NCBI GenBank assembly: GCA_002633005.1
Contig: NMRA01000010.1
Span: 675,252-739,251, forward strand
Direction: 5' to 3'
Source: Phoronis australis
Lineage: Eukaryota > Phoronida > Phoronidae
Length of the DNA stretch: 64,000 bases
Part shown: one piece after another, positions 1 to 13,625 of the stretch
How positions within the stretch are numbered: the first letter of the stretch is position 1
How the letters are laid out: each line of letters opens with the position of its first letter
Translations under genes and position numbers: made by a program
The notes under the pieces: generated by a model
The model's input: only the letters and a program-made list of their open reading frames with translations
Told to the model about the DNA's origin: nothing
The model's database searches: none

Positions 1-1136
1 GTTTCTAAGTCAGAAATATGAAACTGATTCAATTGAGCAAAAAGCGGTATAAAAGTCTTAACGGGGTGAAATACAACTTTAAAAAGATAAAATCTCACCA
101 ATTGAGAACACGAATTGTCGACAAGTGAAATTTTATTTTCTCGTTTTTGCGTCAAAATTATGTAGCACCAAATTAGTGCTTTTCCATGTTAGTGTTACTG
201 ACGACAGACAATGTTTTGAAAAATTGTCGGCCTCCACACGTTCAGTGTTAGAAGCCCTTGGGGAGGGCAATTGGCAGTTGTTTTCATTCAAAGTAGGTGA
301 GATTTCCTTGTATACGTCATCCCCTGTCAATGCTAAAATTGAACTGATGGGTTGTGGATTGGTTCTACATTCTTGTTGATTAGGAGCATGTTGTTAGACG
401 GTGGATATCAGTCAGGTTAATTGAAATTGCAGTGAAAAGTACTCTTGAAACCATTCTCTAGTGTGATGTCTGTTGTCAGATGTTGTTTGCATATAGCGTC
501 ACCTAGTGTTAGCTGTGGGAACTCTGTATAACTGGAGTTAATCCCCAGTGGTTTGTTTCAAGCCAGTTGTTGGATCTGTTGTCAATAATGACTTTGCTCT
601 AGACCGTCAATTTACTGCTTAAATACGGTTTAGCCTCATCATAATATCGAGTCAGCGTTTGCCTATCATTAGCGATCTATTTCTAGCTTGACTTAACAAT
701 TACTTTTTGATTCAATAGTTTTTATTGGGTAGTCAGGATAGAAAAAATGGGTATTATTTGTTGTGACTTGGGTTCATTGAATTAGCTTCTTTCAGTGGTC
801 GCATTCTTTATACCTCTCACTTTGTGTTGACTGCAGTCAAGGTTCATTCTGCCGAGCAGTCACAAATGTTAAGCCATTTTAATGGTAGAATGCATTAATA
901 AAATGAAAGTCCCGAGAGAGACAGACGGCAGACTCGTACTAAATTGTGTGTGTTCAGCAGTTTCCTGTGTGGATGTTTTTGTACGCATTTAGAGCCAACT
1001 TTGTGTTAGTTAAAGTCCCATAATGTGCTGTTTAGCTGGATAAAAACAAAAGGAGGCCTTTTAATCTCATAAAATCAGCGTTATATTATTCCTTTCTGTA
1101 ATAGAAATTTTTCCACGGCCAACTCAAGTCTACATT

Positions 1137-1191
1137 AATGCGTAAATGCGCCATTTTCGAATTTGTAATTTTAGGGTTGGCCAACCTGAAT
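1137..1191 (-). repeat. Dispersed repeat fragment, copy 1 of 3
   Basis: About 55 bases containing a GGCCAACC box followed by an A/T block and GAATTCGAAAATGGCGC. Related segments lie at 18558-18610 and 49362-49417; this copy is in the opposite orientation to both. It is probably one end of an old transposable element. Confidence 0.5.
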
Positions 1192-2374
1192 TAATTTATA
1201 TGTAATTTCTTGAGTCACTGGTGGTTTCAACGGTCTTTTTGATATCCTATCGTGGTAAAGAAAGTTACAAGACCGTTCTATAATAGTAAAAGGTCCAATT
1301 TGATCCTTTTTAAAACTGGACAAAATGGTGTTTTGCAGCGACTTTGGCGAGAATTTTTTCTGAAATCGTCAGCGTAGATTTGAACCTGAAACTAGTGTCA
1401 CAACCACACGCACTGTTGGCTGAACTAAATGCCACTCGCTGTATGGCAGAGTATTTAAGTGTTATTTAATTGGGAATGTCACTGAATAGCAAATGTCTGT
1501 AAGATAAGACCAAAAAGCAAATAATGGCATTTCAAACCTTGCTTATCCTAGTTTTTGTGCCTGTGTGTAGCTTTTATAAAAAAACTTGGCTGAAATTGAT
1601 ATGGAAGGACGGGTTTTTAAGTTGGTGTGCACAAGTTTCATAATGAGTCGGTGTACAGACCAGAACCAACTTTGCTTTTTTAGCCTAAGGGCAACAGTTG
1701 GCAATTTATGATAAAACTGCAAGAACACAAAAGGATTCTTAAGTTTTTTAGCTATGGTCAATGCTAATAACTTAAGAAAGTGTGTACCGCTGAACAGTAA
1801 TCATTAAAAATTGTGTTTTTCTCACATGAAAAGAATAATGTCTCTCTGGTTTTCAATAGTATAATGAACCAAGCCTGTAAGTGTGCCACTAGAAATTGTG
1901 GTTCACCAATGTTAAACGCCTCATTGAATTTCAAAGCCAGAGTGCATGAGCACTTGAAAAAGAATTTGAGAATGTAATTTTTTATTTCTGTCCATCCAAT
2001 CACAGTCACGCTTGTTCTTCAAGTGCTGTCCTATCGCTCTGTGTTGTCTGATAAGAGTGGCATTTCGCAACCTGTTAAATGTCTGGCTGGATTTTTTGCC
2101 ATTTTGGTGAAGGAATGTCTATGGGGTTGTGATTACATCAGAGAGTTGTTACCCTTTAGAGTTCCATTCTATATGCCTTCATCTACTTGCCCTGAAAAAA
2201 TGAAAACTTTAGAATTAGACCAAATATCTTGTATATTACAGTACATTTGGACAAGCTGCTAAGAAATGGTAATAAGTGATTTCAATTTTAGTAGAGTACC
2301 ATATTTGAAAGCAAATTACTGAAAAGTCCTGAATTTATATTTTGACATTTTCTTAAAAAGTATGTAACTTTTCT

Positions 2375-2480
2375 CTCCCCAGCTACATACCGCCCTGTCT
2401 CCCTCCCAACCTTCCCCCTACCTCTGCACTNGCCTATCCTCCCCCTACCCCTCGCCCCATCCTCCTCCCTCCATCCCTGT
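2375..2480 (+). repeat. Pyrimidine-rich low-complexity tract
   Basis: Almost entirely C and T with runs of CCCC, interrupted by one unresolved base at 2431. The strand bias is strong. There is no good evidence that it is coding, although a polypyrimidine run followed by CAG at its start mimics a splice acceptor. Confidence 0.7.
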
Positions 2481-3592
2481 TACTAAGCCATAAATTTTCT
2501 ACCTGTTCATGCCCAGACTGTAATGTTACAACTGACCCCTAAGACTATAAAACACCAAACCACAATGTCTATTATGAGCAGCTGTTTGGAGTGATAGGAC
2601 ATTTGAATGATATGACCCGTGGCCTTGACCCTTTCACTCTTTGGTTTTTAGACTGTAATGTGAACTGGTGATAGTCTACTGGGCATCCTTTGTAAAACTG
2701 GGACCAGATTACTTCCTTTGCTTTTAGTTGGAGGCTGAGAACACTACAATTCACATACTGAACTGAGAAACTTGCGTATTATTTGTTTACCTAAATCCAC
2801 ATTTAATTCCAAGTTCTCATGCGTTCAGTTTCTGTTAAAGCAACTGGCTTCTCTAGGTCACTCCTGTCGTCGACTTTGGTAGCTACCGCTCTTGTATTTC
2901 TGGAGATCTGAACACCAATTGAGTTAAACGGGCAAAGAATTCATAAAAAATGCTGTCAGTAAACTCGTCGTGGATTCACTCTCCGGAGCAAATGTGACAG
3001 TTCACCAGCAGCGGGTTAAAACATCTAAAATCACTGAAAACCTACAATAAATTACCTCTAGTCTTTTTGCCCATTGGGTATACATCACACTATCCCTCCT
3101 GGTCCCGCACAGCTCTCCAGTGGCCTGGGACTCGCTCTACAAAGAGATCAAGAAGCGCGTAGATTTTTCAGCTCCCTGCGAAATATGGTTTGCTTTGTTT
3201 AATGTTTGCCGCGGCATATCAAATAACGCAGTCATTAGCAGTAATATACTCGCTTAATTTGCCGCACAGGAAAAAAAGCGCTATTCTGAGCAGTCACATG
3301 CAAGTAAGAATACTGCTAAAGTAGAACAGCGAGTTTCCGAGTATTTAGGCGGGTTGTTTTGCGGTAATCGTGTGCATGTGAGTGATTGTACTACTTCATT
3401 TGATCTTGGGTTACATTTCTCACCATATGTTGTGATGCTTTATGCGATTGTGCGAGATCAGATTTCTGTCGCATTAGGTGATTTGCTAATGAAAGGAAAT
3501 TAATTTGGATGTTAATTTGGATGTAAGGGTAGTACTTGTTGTTTGTAAAAATTGCTATTTTTTATAAATACCATAAACTGATATAAAGGAGA

Positions 3593-3597
3593 GAGTG

Positions 3598-3629
<32 letters not shown>

Positions 3630-3632
3630 TGT
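3593..3632 (+). repeat. GT / GCGT microsatellite
   Basis: A run of GT dinucleotides passes into GCGT tetranucleotide repeats. It is a simple-sequence repeat with alternating purine-pyrimidine composition. Confidence 0.9.
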
Positions 3633-6600
3633 GTTCTGGTGCTTGTTGTGATATGCTAGACAACAGACCAATTTGTTGGGCCCTTCACATGAAACTCCCG
3701 CACAAAACTCTTAACATTCACTTATAGATCACTACGTTGCTCATGAGAGTTCTTTCTGGAAAATGTGTAGGCTGAGCATACTAAGTCTAAATATGTTTTC
3801 TTGAGTTGATGAAGCCACTGTAAACTGGTGACAAACTTCACACATTTTTTTTTCTCTTGCAAAGGAGCTTGTATGCTTTCTTATCTTTTGAATTCAAATT
3901 GGTTTTGAATGAACTGCCTGCAATTCGAGATGACCATACTGCCTTGACAGCTGAAACTTATCAGCCATGGCAAAAAAATTAATGGGGCCATTCTGGAACA
4001 ATATTAACAAGCCTAAAATAGTTTCAAATTTGAGTTATCATCAATATGAGACCGATTTAGTATTGTTAAGTGGTCTGAAGTAGTGTTTTCGATTTTGACA
4101 GACAGCACGGGTTTAGTGTCCATTTAAGTGCAGTCACTATAAAGTTCCCGTAAAATGTGCTGACCTGTACAAACTTTGCATGGGGTACCGTTTTTGTATT
4201 GCATCAGATATTATGGTCAACTAAATGTGATGAGGAACATGATTATTATGAGTTATGAGTAAATTGTTGTTTAACCATTGTCGTAGTTCATCATCACCAG
4301 TATAAACTGGGCCCAGGATGTAAACATCACTGTTGATTGACAGGTTTGGTCACATGACAACTGATGACATCATTTGACGTGATATGGCAGATGTTCTTTA
4401 CTGTAATGATTTATCCAGAATATGTTGTTTGTAGGGTTTAGTTAATACAATGTCAAAATTGGCAAGGTTGTGATTTTTTACTGTTTTAGTTTTTGTGTGT
4501 GACTATTTGGAATTGCACAAGTGTTTTAAGTGGGGTATACAGTCAAGTGACTTGTGGTATCAGTCTTCAACAAATGTGGTGTTTTGGGGCTACTGACTCT
4601 GATATGGGTTTCAGTGATAATTCGAAGGTCATTCCGGACGTCAGAGGGTCAATGGGTTGCACTATATTGTGCGCATTTGGGTCTACTCTTTTTAAATAAA
4701 GACTTTTGCAGTCATGTGCGCAATATATAGCAAACCTTCGACTCCCAACTCTTTAGCAAAGTAAGAGTATGAAAGCAACTCCCAGTCTATTGTCGAATTT
4801 TGTTGGCCAAGGTTACGAGGTCTTGGTGGAATTTCTTCTAACAAATTTATTTTCATGAACATCAACTGCCTAAATGTAAAGTGATACTATGGCACCATGA
4901 TGATTGCAAAGAATGAGGAGTGTAGCAAGACTCCTATGTGCTTGACACTTATTGCATTGTGGGTAAATACCTTAGAATGCAAGCGGTGTTGTGCCAGTTC
5001 AGGACGGACCTGTAATAAGTGAAACTAAACAAAAAAGCTCTGTCATAAAGCAATGAATAAAATGCCTAAATAAATGATTTGTTCTATTTAATGTGTTTTG
5101 ATATAATGTCACTGTCCTATTTAAAGCTCTGTTTTTCAATTTTTCCTGAACTGGCAAAAAGTGGAAAAACAAGAAGTAAATAAGTGCATTAAAATAACAA
5201 ATAACAAAATATGTTTCTGGATATAGCAATACAGTTAATAAAAAATATTAATATATGATTTTTTAAATCTTGAAGGTTTTCTCAAAATACAACAAAGAAA
5301 ATAACTGATTTAAATGTAGATTTAGTAATGGAGTGGACGAAAGTGGGAAAGTGACTTGATCTAGGTATTGAATATGTGGATCGATTTGGTTGTCTGGTGT
5401 GTAATCTTTAAGCAATAGCTTGTACTCTGAAATACAATATTTGCTCAGTCAGAATGACCCCAGAATTCCCGTCATGACTAACATTGTTTTTCTCGTATGC
5501 CTTATGTGAAAAAAGTGAACCACAATAATGTTTCTGATTATTTTAATTATTTCGTCTAATTAGGTTTGCATTTTTGTTGATCAATTTACTTGAAAATTTG
5601 TTCAAAAACACCGAAAATATTAACTTGCTATGTAGTGATATAATACTGTGAAAACCATCTGTTTCCCCGAGATGATTGCATGATGTGTCGGCATTCTTCT
5701 GATGTTCTTGTTTTTTTTTCTAGAATTTGTCTGTATGCTGCATTTTTCTATACTTGTAACATCAGTGTGGTAGTATATTTATGTTCAGACTATCTAATTA
5801 TTTTGAGTCATAAATTATTTTTATTGTCATGATAAGAATAGGTCTGGTAGAGATTGTTGTTAAATACAAATAAAAAAGCCAGACGAAAAGCGATGGTGAC
5901 TCAGACATCATAAACCATCGTTCTGATAACTCACGGAAACTTTTGATTTGATAAATGGCATAGGCTACATTTGTGGTCAAAACTATCGATTATTTAAAAA
6001 AAAATGTGCTAAAGTGTTCCATTTATTAAAATGAAAAAGAGCTGTCTAATGCCAAAACAGATGTTGATTACTGCTGTCACTGCTGTGTGAGTCATGTGAC
6101 GTCATGTGACATGTATACCTGAGGCTAGATGTGATTGTGGACAATATGCACCTCACTTTTGAATAGTTAACCCAGTCTACACCAGAAGGTGGTGTAGTAA
6201 AATTGACAGTTTTTGTCAACAAGCTCGCATCATTTCTCATTTATGGTGTCAACCCTGAGATTAGACATGTGTCTTGCAATATAGCTTAGTTTTAGTGTAT
6301 GTTTTATAACATCACCAGGTCTAGTGTCATTGAAGAGGTGAAAAAAGTTTTATTATTTTCAGAAAGATTCATGAATGTTTATCTTTTTAAATTTTATTGG
6401 CCTTGGTTGTTTTGGAAGCTCCATTTGATAAGAGTCTTCTAAACATGAGACCAGAGCACGTGCTGACTTCGCATTGTTGTCAATACAATTTTCATCTCCA
6501 TGGGAGTCCTGTGCAGCTGGACCTTGAGCCACTGCGTCTTTTACCGCACATAAACCAATGGTGAAGTTATAAAAGCACCTTTTACAAAATTCTCGAGCAA

Positions 6601-6688
6601 ATGCTTTGCCTGTAAAGGGTGCAACGAAAACATTGAAATCATGTCATTTGGTTTATTTGTTATCGAACTGTTTTGTTTTTGCTTCCAG

Positions 6689-6767
6689 GGAAGAGGTGAT
6701 AGATATGACCACAGGGGACCAACATATCCTGCCCTACAGGCCTATAGCATCTCTTCTACACAATGGG
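6689..6767 (+). other. Weak candidate internal exon, unknown gene
   Basis: A good polypyrimidine tract and acceptor (TTTTGCTTCCAG, ending 6688) is followed by 79 bases and a possible GT donor at 6768. In the frame starting at 6690 it encodes 26 residues (EEVIDMTTGDQHILP then YRPIASLLHNG) with protein-like composition. The frame closes 15 bases past the donor. The donor (GTAGTT) is poor and no partner exons were found. I cannot assign a family; it could be chance. Confidence 0.2.
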
Positions 6768-7612
6768 GTAGTTTCGTTAATATGAGCACTTGGACTTCAA
6801 CGGATGGCATACATGTAATATGGACATAGGGTCCGATTTGTGGCGCTGAGGCTGATTTGTGATAAATTATAAACTTTTGAAATAAGCAGTCTGCGAATTT
6901 TCATAAATTTTGTGAGCAGGGAGAGATCCTTCTGTCAAAAGAGTGCAAAGTACAAGCATTTTTTTTTTCAAAACTTCTGCATTTTAGCTCAATGTCCATA
7001 TCTGGCTAAAAGCTACAACATCCAAAATTTAGAAGGTCTTGCTAATGGTTAGAATCTTCACCGTGTTTTTCAGATGGTGCTTCTGCAAGATGGACCCTTT
7101 GTCCTGATTGGGTGTGTTATAATATGTACCATAAAAGTTTGGGTCAAAAGTACCTGCAAAATTCCTTTTTCTTTCAAAAGCTGTACACTGCTGAAAATGT
7201 TCAAAGTTTTACCAAATGTAGTTTAGTGACCTTTGAACTGTACACCGCAGGCTAATAATTATGTAATGTTTCCCAATTTTGTTATTTTTTGAGACATTTC
7301 ACAAAATGAAATTCCACTGCTTTATCATGTCCTTAAGTGAAGTATTTTTACAGCCTTTGGAGAGTCTGCGGTATTTTTAAAGTCATTACCCCACACAGAA
7401 TTTTTGTACGATATCTCAGAAAGAAAAATCCTCTGTAATTATGTACAGTGGAAAAAGCCACTGAAACATACTTTTAGACTTAAACCACTCATTCCATGGC
7501 AGATTCTACTTCATTTTATCATTTTTTCATGAAAGTTGTGTTGCACCTAATTAAATGGTGTCCATGTTCATGGCTATTGAATGGGAAACTAAAATATTGT
7601 GGGATGTTAAAC

Positions 7613-7905
7613 GGATACTAAACCCTGCTTTGATGATTTCAACCAATCCTCGTTCTGTCACCTGCTAGTGCATCACTGGCGTCAATCTTCAAAGATAAAA
7701 GCATTAATCAACTAAAATCTCTTACCCCTATCTCACAAATTGAACATTATGGTTCTTGGTGGGTGATCTTTTTCCATAGTGACTTGTAATTTGCTTTAAG
7801 TGTAGGTTGCATGCCATTTAGCAGACTTTGAAAGGAGTTTTCTTCAAATTTTCCTGCAAACTTTTGAAGGTTGTCGAGGGTTACAGAGCATTATTTTGTT
7901 CCTGA
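7613..7905 (+). repeat. 290-base dispersed repeat, copy 1
   Basis: This segment aligns along its length with 48886-49180 in the same orientation. Shared blocks include ACTAAACCCTG near the start, GGTGGGTG in the middle, TTTAGCAGACTT, and GTTGTCGAGGGTTACAGA near the end. The copies are clearly diverged, so the element is old. No reading frame is shared. Confidence 0.75.
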
Positions 7906-8861
7906 AAACTGGATGGGAAAGTTGTTTTTAGTATCTGTTAATAGGCCAAATCCGATTTGGTATGCTTGCATTTTGTGCAACTGGTGCACACATTACCAGG
8001 TGAACCCAAATGAATAGGTCATTGATCAGTGTTTTTTGGGGGGGTTAAGTCTAACTTGATGATGTTCACCAGACTAATTTAACTTGCCACATTGCAAGTA
8101 ACCATATGCTTGTATCTATTTTGCATGTACAGCTTAAGAATATGTCAGTAGTTCTGTTTTCTTTCACTGTACAATGGTTTTATGAATAAATACATCAACA
8201 ATTGAGTTGTTTTCAGGTTATCCTTGTTCTGACACAAAGTCACCTTTATGTAAACTAAAATACAATGTAGTTTCTGACTGTATTGACTTCCTCATTTGGA
8301 AACTTACTTGAATTGACTGGCTTGACAGTTGTACAGAATACCTAAAAGATTGTTTTGTCATTATCCTTTTCACAATCAGTTGTTCACAGTTTAAGGTTTG
8401 TAAGAGAAAAGGCTTCAAATGAGAAGTGTAGTAGGAACACAACTGTACAGTGTGCAGCAAGCTCGTGCATAGATTGTCATTTGAATTGTGAGTACATTTG
8501 GGACACCCTGTACAACTGTCCGAATTTTAACAATGTATTTGAGAGTTATTTCAGAAAGTCAAAAATCGTCTAGTGTTTTTCGCTATTTGGGGATCCATGA
8601 CAGAGATTTTCCCAACTTCAGCCTGCAACTAAGTTCACTGAAGCATCATCAATTCTTGCAAGATTAGCTTCTAATTGTCAAAAATCATCTATGAATCCAT
8701 GGATTCTCTTAGAATGGTGTAAATCAGAAACCAACGAATTCGTTGCTTATCAAAACAGTATATTATAGCGATTGCGATTTCCAAGGGCATGCTTGAAGAT
8801 TCTTGGTGGACAACCAGGGGAACATGAGAGACGGGACATCTCGGAAAACGTAAGCAACAAT

Positions 8862-9100
8862 TCATGCGCACATCTAAGGGGGCTCGAATGAGCCCCATTA
8901 GTGGCGAAGTGAGCAAAAAGGTTCTCCTCCGAGAAACAAAAAAAGTCCGAGAAAACGAGACAGAAAGCCTCGAAATAGGCGCGAATGCACAATTCACAGC
9001 TCTAAAATGTCGTGCCCCGCTTTTTTAGTCCCCGTATTTTTGTTAGTAAAATGTCCTCTTCAAAAATTCCCTCTAAATTTTAGGCTGAGTGCGAGCATGA
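8862..9100 (+). mobile_element. MITE-like TIR element (CATGCGCGCACCC family), copy 1
   Basis: Its left end reads CATGCGCACATCTAAG and its right end is an imperfect inverted copy (CTGAGTGCGAGCATG). The interior shares blocks with 10480-10727, and in reverse with 56330-56519 and 58571-58830: a GCGAAGTGnGCAAA block, then GAGAAACAAAAA, then CACAATTCAC. It has no long frame, so it is a non-autonomous DNA transposon remnant. Short open frames crossing it are conserved only because the DNA is repeated. Confidence 0.7.
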
Positions 9101-10479
9101 AGTCTGTCATGTTTTCCGTTTTGTCCGGTGATATACTGTTTCGATGAAAACCAAAAAAAAAAGAGTGTGACAGGTGACTCCCTTAGTTCTTGCCAGTGAA
9201 TTAATATGCTCTGCAAAAGCTTTGCTTTGCAATTTTTCTCGCATTTTTCGTAATACAAGTATAAATGGCAAGTGCACGTTTTCAAGTGCGTTTAGACGAT
9301 CTATGCTGCAAAAAATGGGCGCCCTAACAACAATGTCCGCTGGCCAGGGCTCTCAAAGCGTAAATCAAGCACTGGTAGTTGACAAATGTTCTCTTGAAGT
9401 TTCTCCCTTGTCCGTTTTTCTCTTTCTCTTTTCTCGGACTGCCCTCAGCCTTGCGCCTATGCCTGTTGCCACTGCTTAACCTTCTAGTGATGCCTGCAAA
9501 TTGTGAGGACATGTGCCCCCCGCTACCTACGGTCATGCATTGAACCCAGAGCGACGTCGAGTGATGCGATGTTGAATAGTCGCTCGTGAGCAATATCATT
9601 TACAAACTCAACAAGAATATCTGCTCTAACCGATCTGATGCCTTCTCGCCCATACAACACAATTACTCTACAAATGTAGAGATGTTATCTCAAGTGGCTA
9701 AGTGGTTTCAATTGGATGTTGGACGGATACCAACAATCTAGTCGCTGTTGTCTGTATTTTTGAAAAAAAATATAAAAACGTTAAACATGAACATAGTTGC
9801 CTGTTGTCCTGAAACTCTGCACTAACTTGCAGGCGACTTAACTAATCTCGCCCGCGCATTTTGGTACAGTAGCTGAGGAGCTGCTGTAAAGTTCTGTCAG
9901 GAACAAAATCCGAAACGCGGCGTTTTTTGGGTATTGCCAGTTTAAACTTTCTATTCCGCAACTCTCAGTGTTCCTGTTTTACACGTCAGGTTTATGAGAA
10001 CATATTAAATCCAATATTGAGTCACTCCGATTCGTCGCATGAAAATGTCAGTGACTGCGTGTCTATGGTGACAGCAATCAGACGGTGTCAGCCATATGAC
10101 CATGTAATCGGAGCGCCGAGCGGGTCATTTCAGGTCACCACAGAGAACTCCATCACAGCGCAGTTGCTGGAATGAAATATCGGAAAACAAAAGCAGTTGC
10201 GATAGTGATGTGCTAGGCTTTCTGTGAATCAATGCGACGATGTAGTCGTGTTGCTTTTATCGAACTGTTACCGTGAACACGTCGTGTTTTTGCAACTTCG
10301 TTACTGACACTAGTGTAGTACACAGACATACTGCACTCAAGCCCTACATATCTCAGAACTACCCACGTTTATTGATCTAAGCGTAAGCATATTATATCCG
10401 CAACCATGTCCACAACATAACATAACATAAAACGATTTCTTTCCCAATGGAAAGTGTGGTGGGACATCAGGTAGTATAG

Positions 10480-10727
10480 CATGCGCGCACCCAGGGTGGG
10501 GGAGGCTTTAAGCCCTCCATTTTGCGAAGTGGGCAAACAGGTCCCGCGCCTCAGAGAAACAAAAAGTCTGGGAAAACGAGACAAAAGTCCACTAAAAAGG
10601 CGCAGCACACAATTCACGGCTCTAAACGGGGTACCCCGTTTTTTTAGTCCTGCTGTTTTGGTAGTGAAAGGTACATATCGTCACCGAAATATTCTAGTCC
10701 CCCCATATTAAAGGCTGGGCGCCCCCA
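10480..10727 (+). mobile_element. MITE-like TIR element (CATGCGCGCACCC family), copy 2
   Basis: Begins GCATGCGCGCACCCAG and ends with the inverted form CTGGGCGCCCCCAT. The interior matches the other three copies (GCGAAGTGGGCAAA, CAGAGAAACAAAAA, ACAATTCACGG). It is about 250 bases, with no coding capacity. Confidence 0.75.
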
Positions 10728-11997
10728 TATAAAGGGTTGCCAACAAGCAACCAATTTTCACAAGCCTTGCCCCACCTTTCCAAAACCGTGTCCGTTTCGT
10801 CGTGTCACGGCCTCGTCCACTGTCACTGGTATGGAAAACTTTGAGACCAGTTGGAGGTCACTGACAATAATAAAGAAGTGAACGATGTTCCTTTAAACAA
10901 ATGAGTACAAATGTAAGAAAATCTGTTTAACATAACAAGTATATAGGAAAAGTGACCGACGACTTGATAGCCTTGATGCCATCTCCAATGAATCTGATTA
11001 CAAGTTTTGATTTCTACGTGATCGCGCGATGATTTGTAAAAGGTGCATCTTTGGCGGACAAACTTGAAAAATGGCGTCAGACAAACTGATGCAGTTTCTT
11101 CGCTCGAGGAGTCAGTACAAAATTTTGCCCCGCAGCTTCGGCTGAGCTACAGATGCAAGAATTTGAGCCGGTAATTTTTTAATGTACCGGTTATGTCAGG
11201 AAAAATACCCTGGACAATGTAATGCCGCTGCCTTGAAAAGTAAATCCACTGACGACTATTTGTTGGAAGCGTTTTGAAAACCTGTATTTTGTATTGCATG
11301 CTTTAGAAAATTTTAATAATTTCTCAAGTTGCAATAACTCAACTACCCTGTTCTCTGAAGTGTTATTTTTTGTTGTTAATCCAGAGTTATCGATCGTGAG
11401 AGTCCGTCTATTAAACAGCACTTAACGTACTAGTAATCGATAGATCAAAACTTGAGTCTCGTTATATATGTTTATAGTACATACACTTCAGGTGACGTAG
11501 GTGTTGAGTCCGAGGGTCCAGCCGTTTCACTAATAACACATTATAACTTCACGACGTTAATTTCACACACACTCCAAATGAATGCTTAATACGAAATGCA
11601 TGCCAAAATTAAATTTACGCCTGGCACCAGAAGTCATCCATATTTTGAAACACAGTTACTTTTCCAATTCATATATTTAGCTTTTTATCCATCAATGCAA
11701 ATTAACCTATGCTTGCAATAACCTTGACCCGAGAAGTAGGCGTGCGCATGCTAAGTCGTCCGATTGGTGAAAATAAGTGATGACCATGTGTCTGACCTTG
11801 CTTTTTTAAAAAGCTAGGTTTATTGGCTTGAATAGAATGCAGACTGCCGCGGACCGTGAATGGTCTACGTGACCACTTGTGGTAAACAAAATACCTGGAT
11901 GTCCAGGCCTTTTACGTATTGCAAAGAGTATTTGGCCATGAAGAATTAACTAAGTGGTTGTATAATGTTTCGGAATCCGTTTTTAAGCCGCCATGAA

Positions 11998-12195
11998 CAG
12001 GGTTTTCATTTAAGACGTTAAAATTTAATATACGCCATCAAAAGTTAATTTACACCACAAATAATTCATTTAGACCGTAAAGAGTTTACTCGTATCGCAA
12101 ATAATTCACTAAGGTTATGAAGAGTTAATTCACACCGTTTAATATTTATTTATGACTTTAAAAGTTAATTTAGGCCGCTAAAAATAATTTACGTC
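11998..12195 (+). repeat. Degenerate tandem array with 20-base period
   Basis: From 12017 onward the sequence divides into nine consecutive 20-base units of approximate form GTAAAAAGTTAATTTACACC, each ending in a CC, GCC, GAC or similar block. The units have diverged in sequence but hardly in length. A homogeneous 20-base array with a related motif occurs at 51331-51440. Confidence 0.75.
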
Positions 12196-13619
12196 TTAAT
12201 CGGATAAAAGAAAAATTACTACGTTATCGACCACCTATTTATCGCACAGTTTATTGACTCAGTGGACAGTGGTCACTGTTACACTCACAATCGCGGAACA
12301 CGAAACGTCAATATTTAGTCAACGCAGACGTCCAGGTCATTGCCTCATTCATGATTAAAATTCCAGTTGTTTCAAAAGTTTTTCAGTAACAAATAACTGA
12401 GTACATTTTCTCACGAGGACGGATGAACACGTCTCCAAAATTCGCATATTATTTTTTTGCATTTTGAGAATAAATTTTAGATTTTAAATATACTCGTTTC
12501 ATAAAATATTTCCCTGTATTATTGCAGTCGTCGTATTTGAAATTGGTCATCCGAAGTAAGAAAATTTTGTGATACAAAGTTTAATTCTCGGTTGCCTCTT
12601 CTAAGATACTGTTGTGTGCATTTTTACAGCAAAGAAGTTGTTTGAATCAACGTAAATCTAATACACTCTTTTGTCCAGAACAAAGATAACGACTCGATTC
12701 CGTGTATCACTTACGGCGTCTTATTCGCCATACTCGAGATCACCAGCTTGAATATTATGAAAAAAGGGAGATACATAAAAATATATAATGAGTATGCTCC
12801 TATGTTTCGCGCTCAACACGTTCCACTTTGCCGTCTTCTGTTGTTAACGTATTTATCTTCTGTTTATGATGCTTGTAAGCCACTCAAGGCTGGGTTCCGT
12901 TATTTAAAATTGTGCTGATGTTGGTTCGATTGTGGAACATGTCATCAAAATAAAAATATCTAAAATAGTGGTTAATATAAAATAACACAAATAAACAATT
13001 TTATATTACGTGTGGGCCGCATAGCTTCCAAATTCAACCCGAAGTGAGGCGAACTGCACTTTCCCCCTGAGGCTAACTATAGTAACCGGCGTGATTTGGT
13101 GTCTGGCCAAAAATAGCATATCATTGGCTGTTATCCGCGCCTCACTTCGCAAACAATAGGGAGTCGGGGGTCGCCTGTGCAATCGACTTGAATCAACAGC
13201 TGATCTCACACGTGTTACAAACATGTCCATAAACCTGTATTACCTCATACCTTATGTAATAGCCGGTGCAACGGATTCCTGGGATAACAGTATCTTAAAA
13301 GTACAACCTACCGCCTGTACCTAGTTGTTAGCAACTAAAAACGAAATATGAAAAGATACCAGTAACGTCGCAATTACTCTCGCCGAGTATTGAACAGTCT
13401 ACTAAGACAACTCTCTACAGTCAACGTCAAAAAAGAACTATTTAGCCTTGTCACTATTACATCTAGTATTATTTTAAATTGTCATTTTGTTTTATGGTCA
13501 TCGATCGTAGCCCTCTAGAGGACATTAATAGGGTGAAGCGCTCTCTGTAAGAACTCAGAACAGGTGCAAAGAATTTTCCATGTAAAAAAAACAAGCAAAC
13601 GTCGAAACATATTTGTGTT

Positions 13620-13625
13620 TTTATT
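13620..13625 (-). terminator. Candidate poly(A) signal for PPP1R3
   Basis: AATAAA on the minus strand, about 1.4 kb beyond the PPP1R3 stop codon. Long 3' UTRs are usual in this family. Nearer weak signals cannot be excluded. Confidence 0.4.

Larger units (their letters stand above)
1..13619. other. Gene-poor region left of PPP1R3
   Basis: No gene could be recognised in this stretch. Open frames are short (about 110 codons or fewer) and have the composition expected of chance in AT-rich DNA. It holds a pyrimidine-rich tract near 2.4 kb, a GT/GCGT microsatellite near 3.6 kb, two copies of a TIR element (8.9 and 10.5 kb), one copy of a 290-base dispersed repeat (7.6 kb), a degenerate 20-base array (12.0 kb) and one weak candidate exon (6.7 kb). 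It could be intergenic, or intron of a gene whose exons I cannot see. Confidence 0.6.

Noticed and set aside
8689-8997. 102-codon minus-strand frame and similar frames at 56337-56612 and 58681-58863
   Set aside because: They overlap the four-copy TIR element, so the shared peptide reading reflects repeated DNA. A conserved gene would need evidence of synonymous bias.
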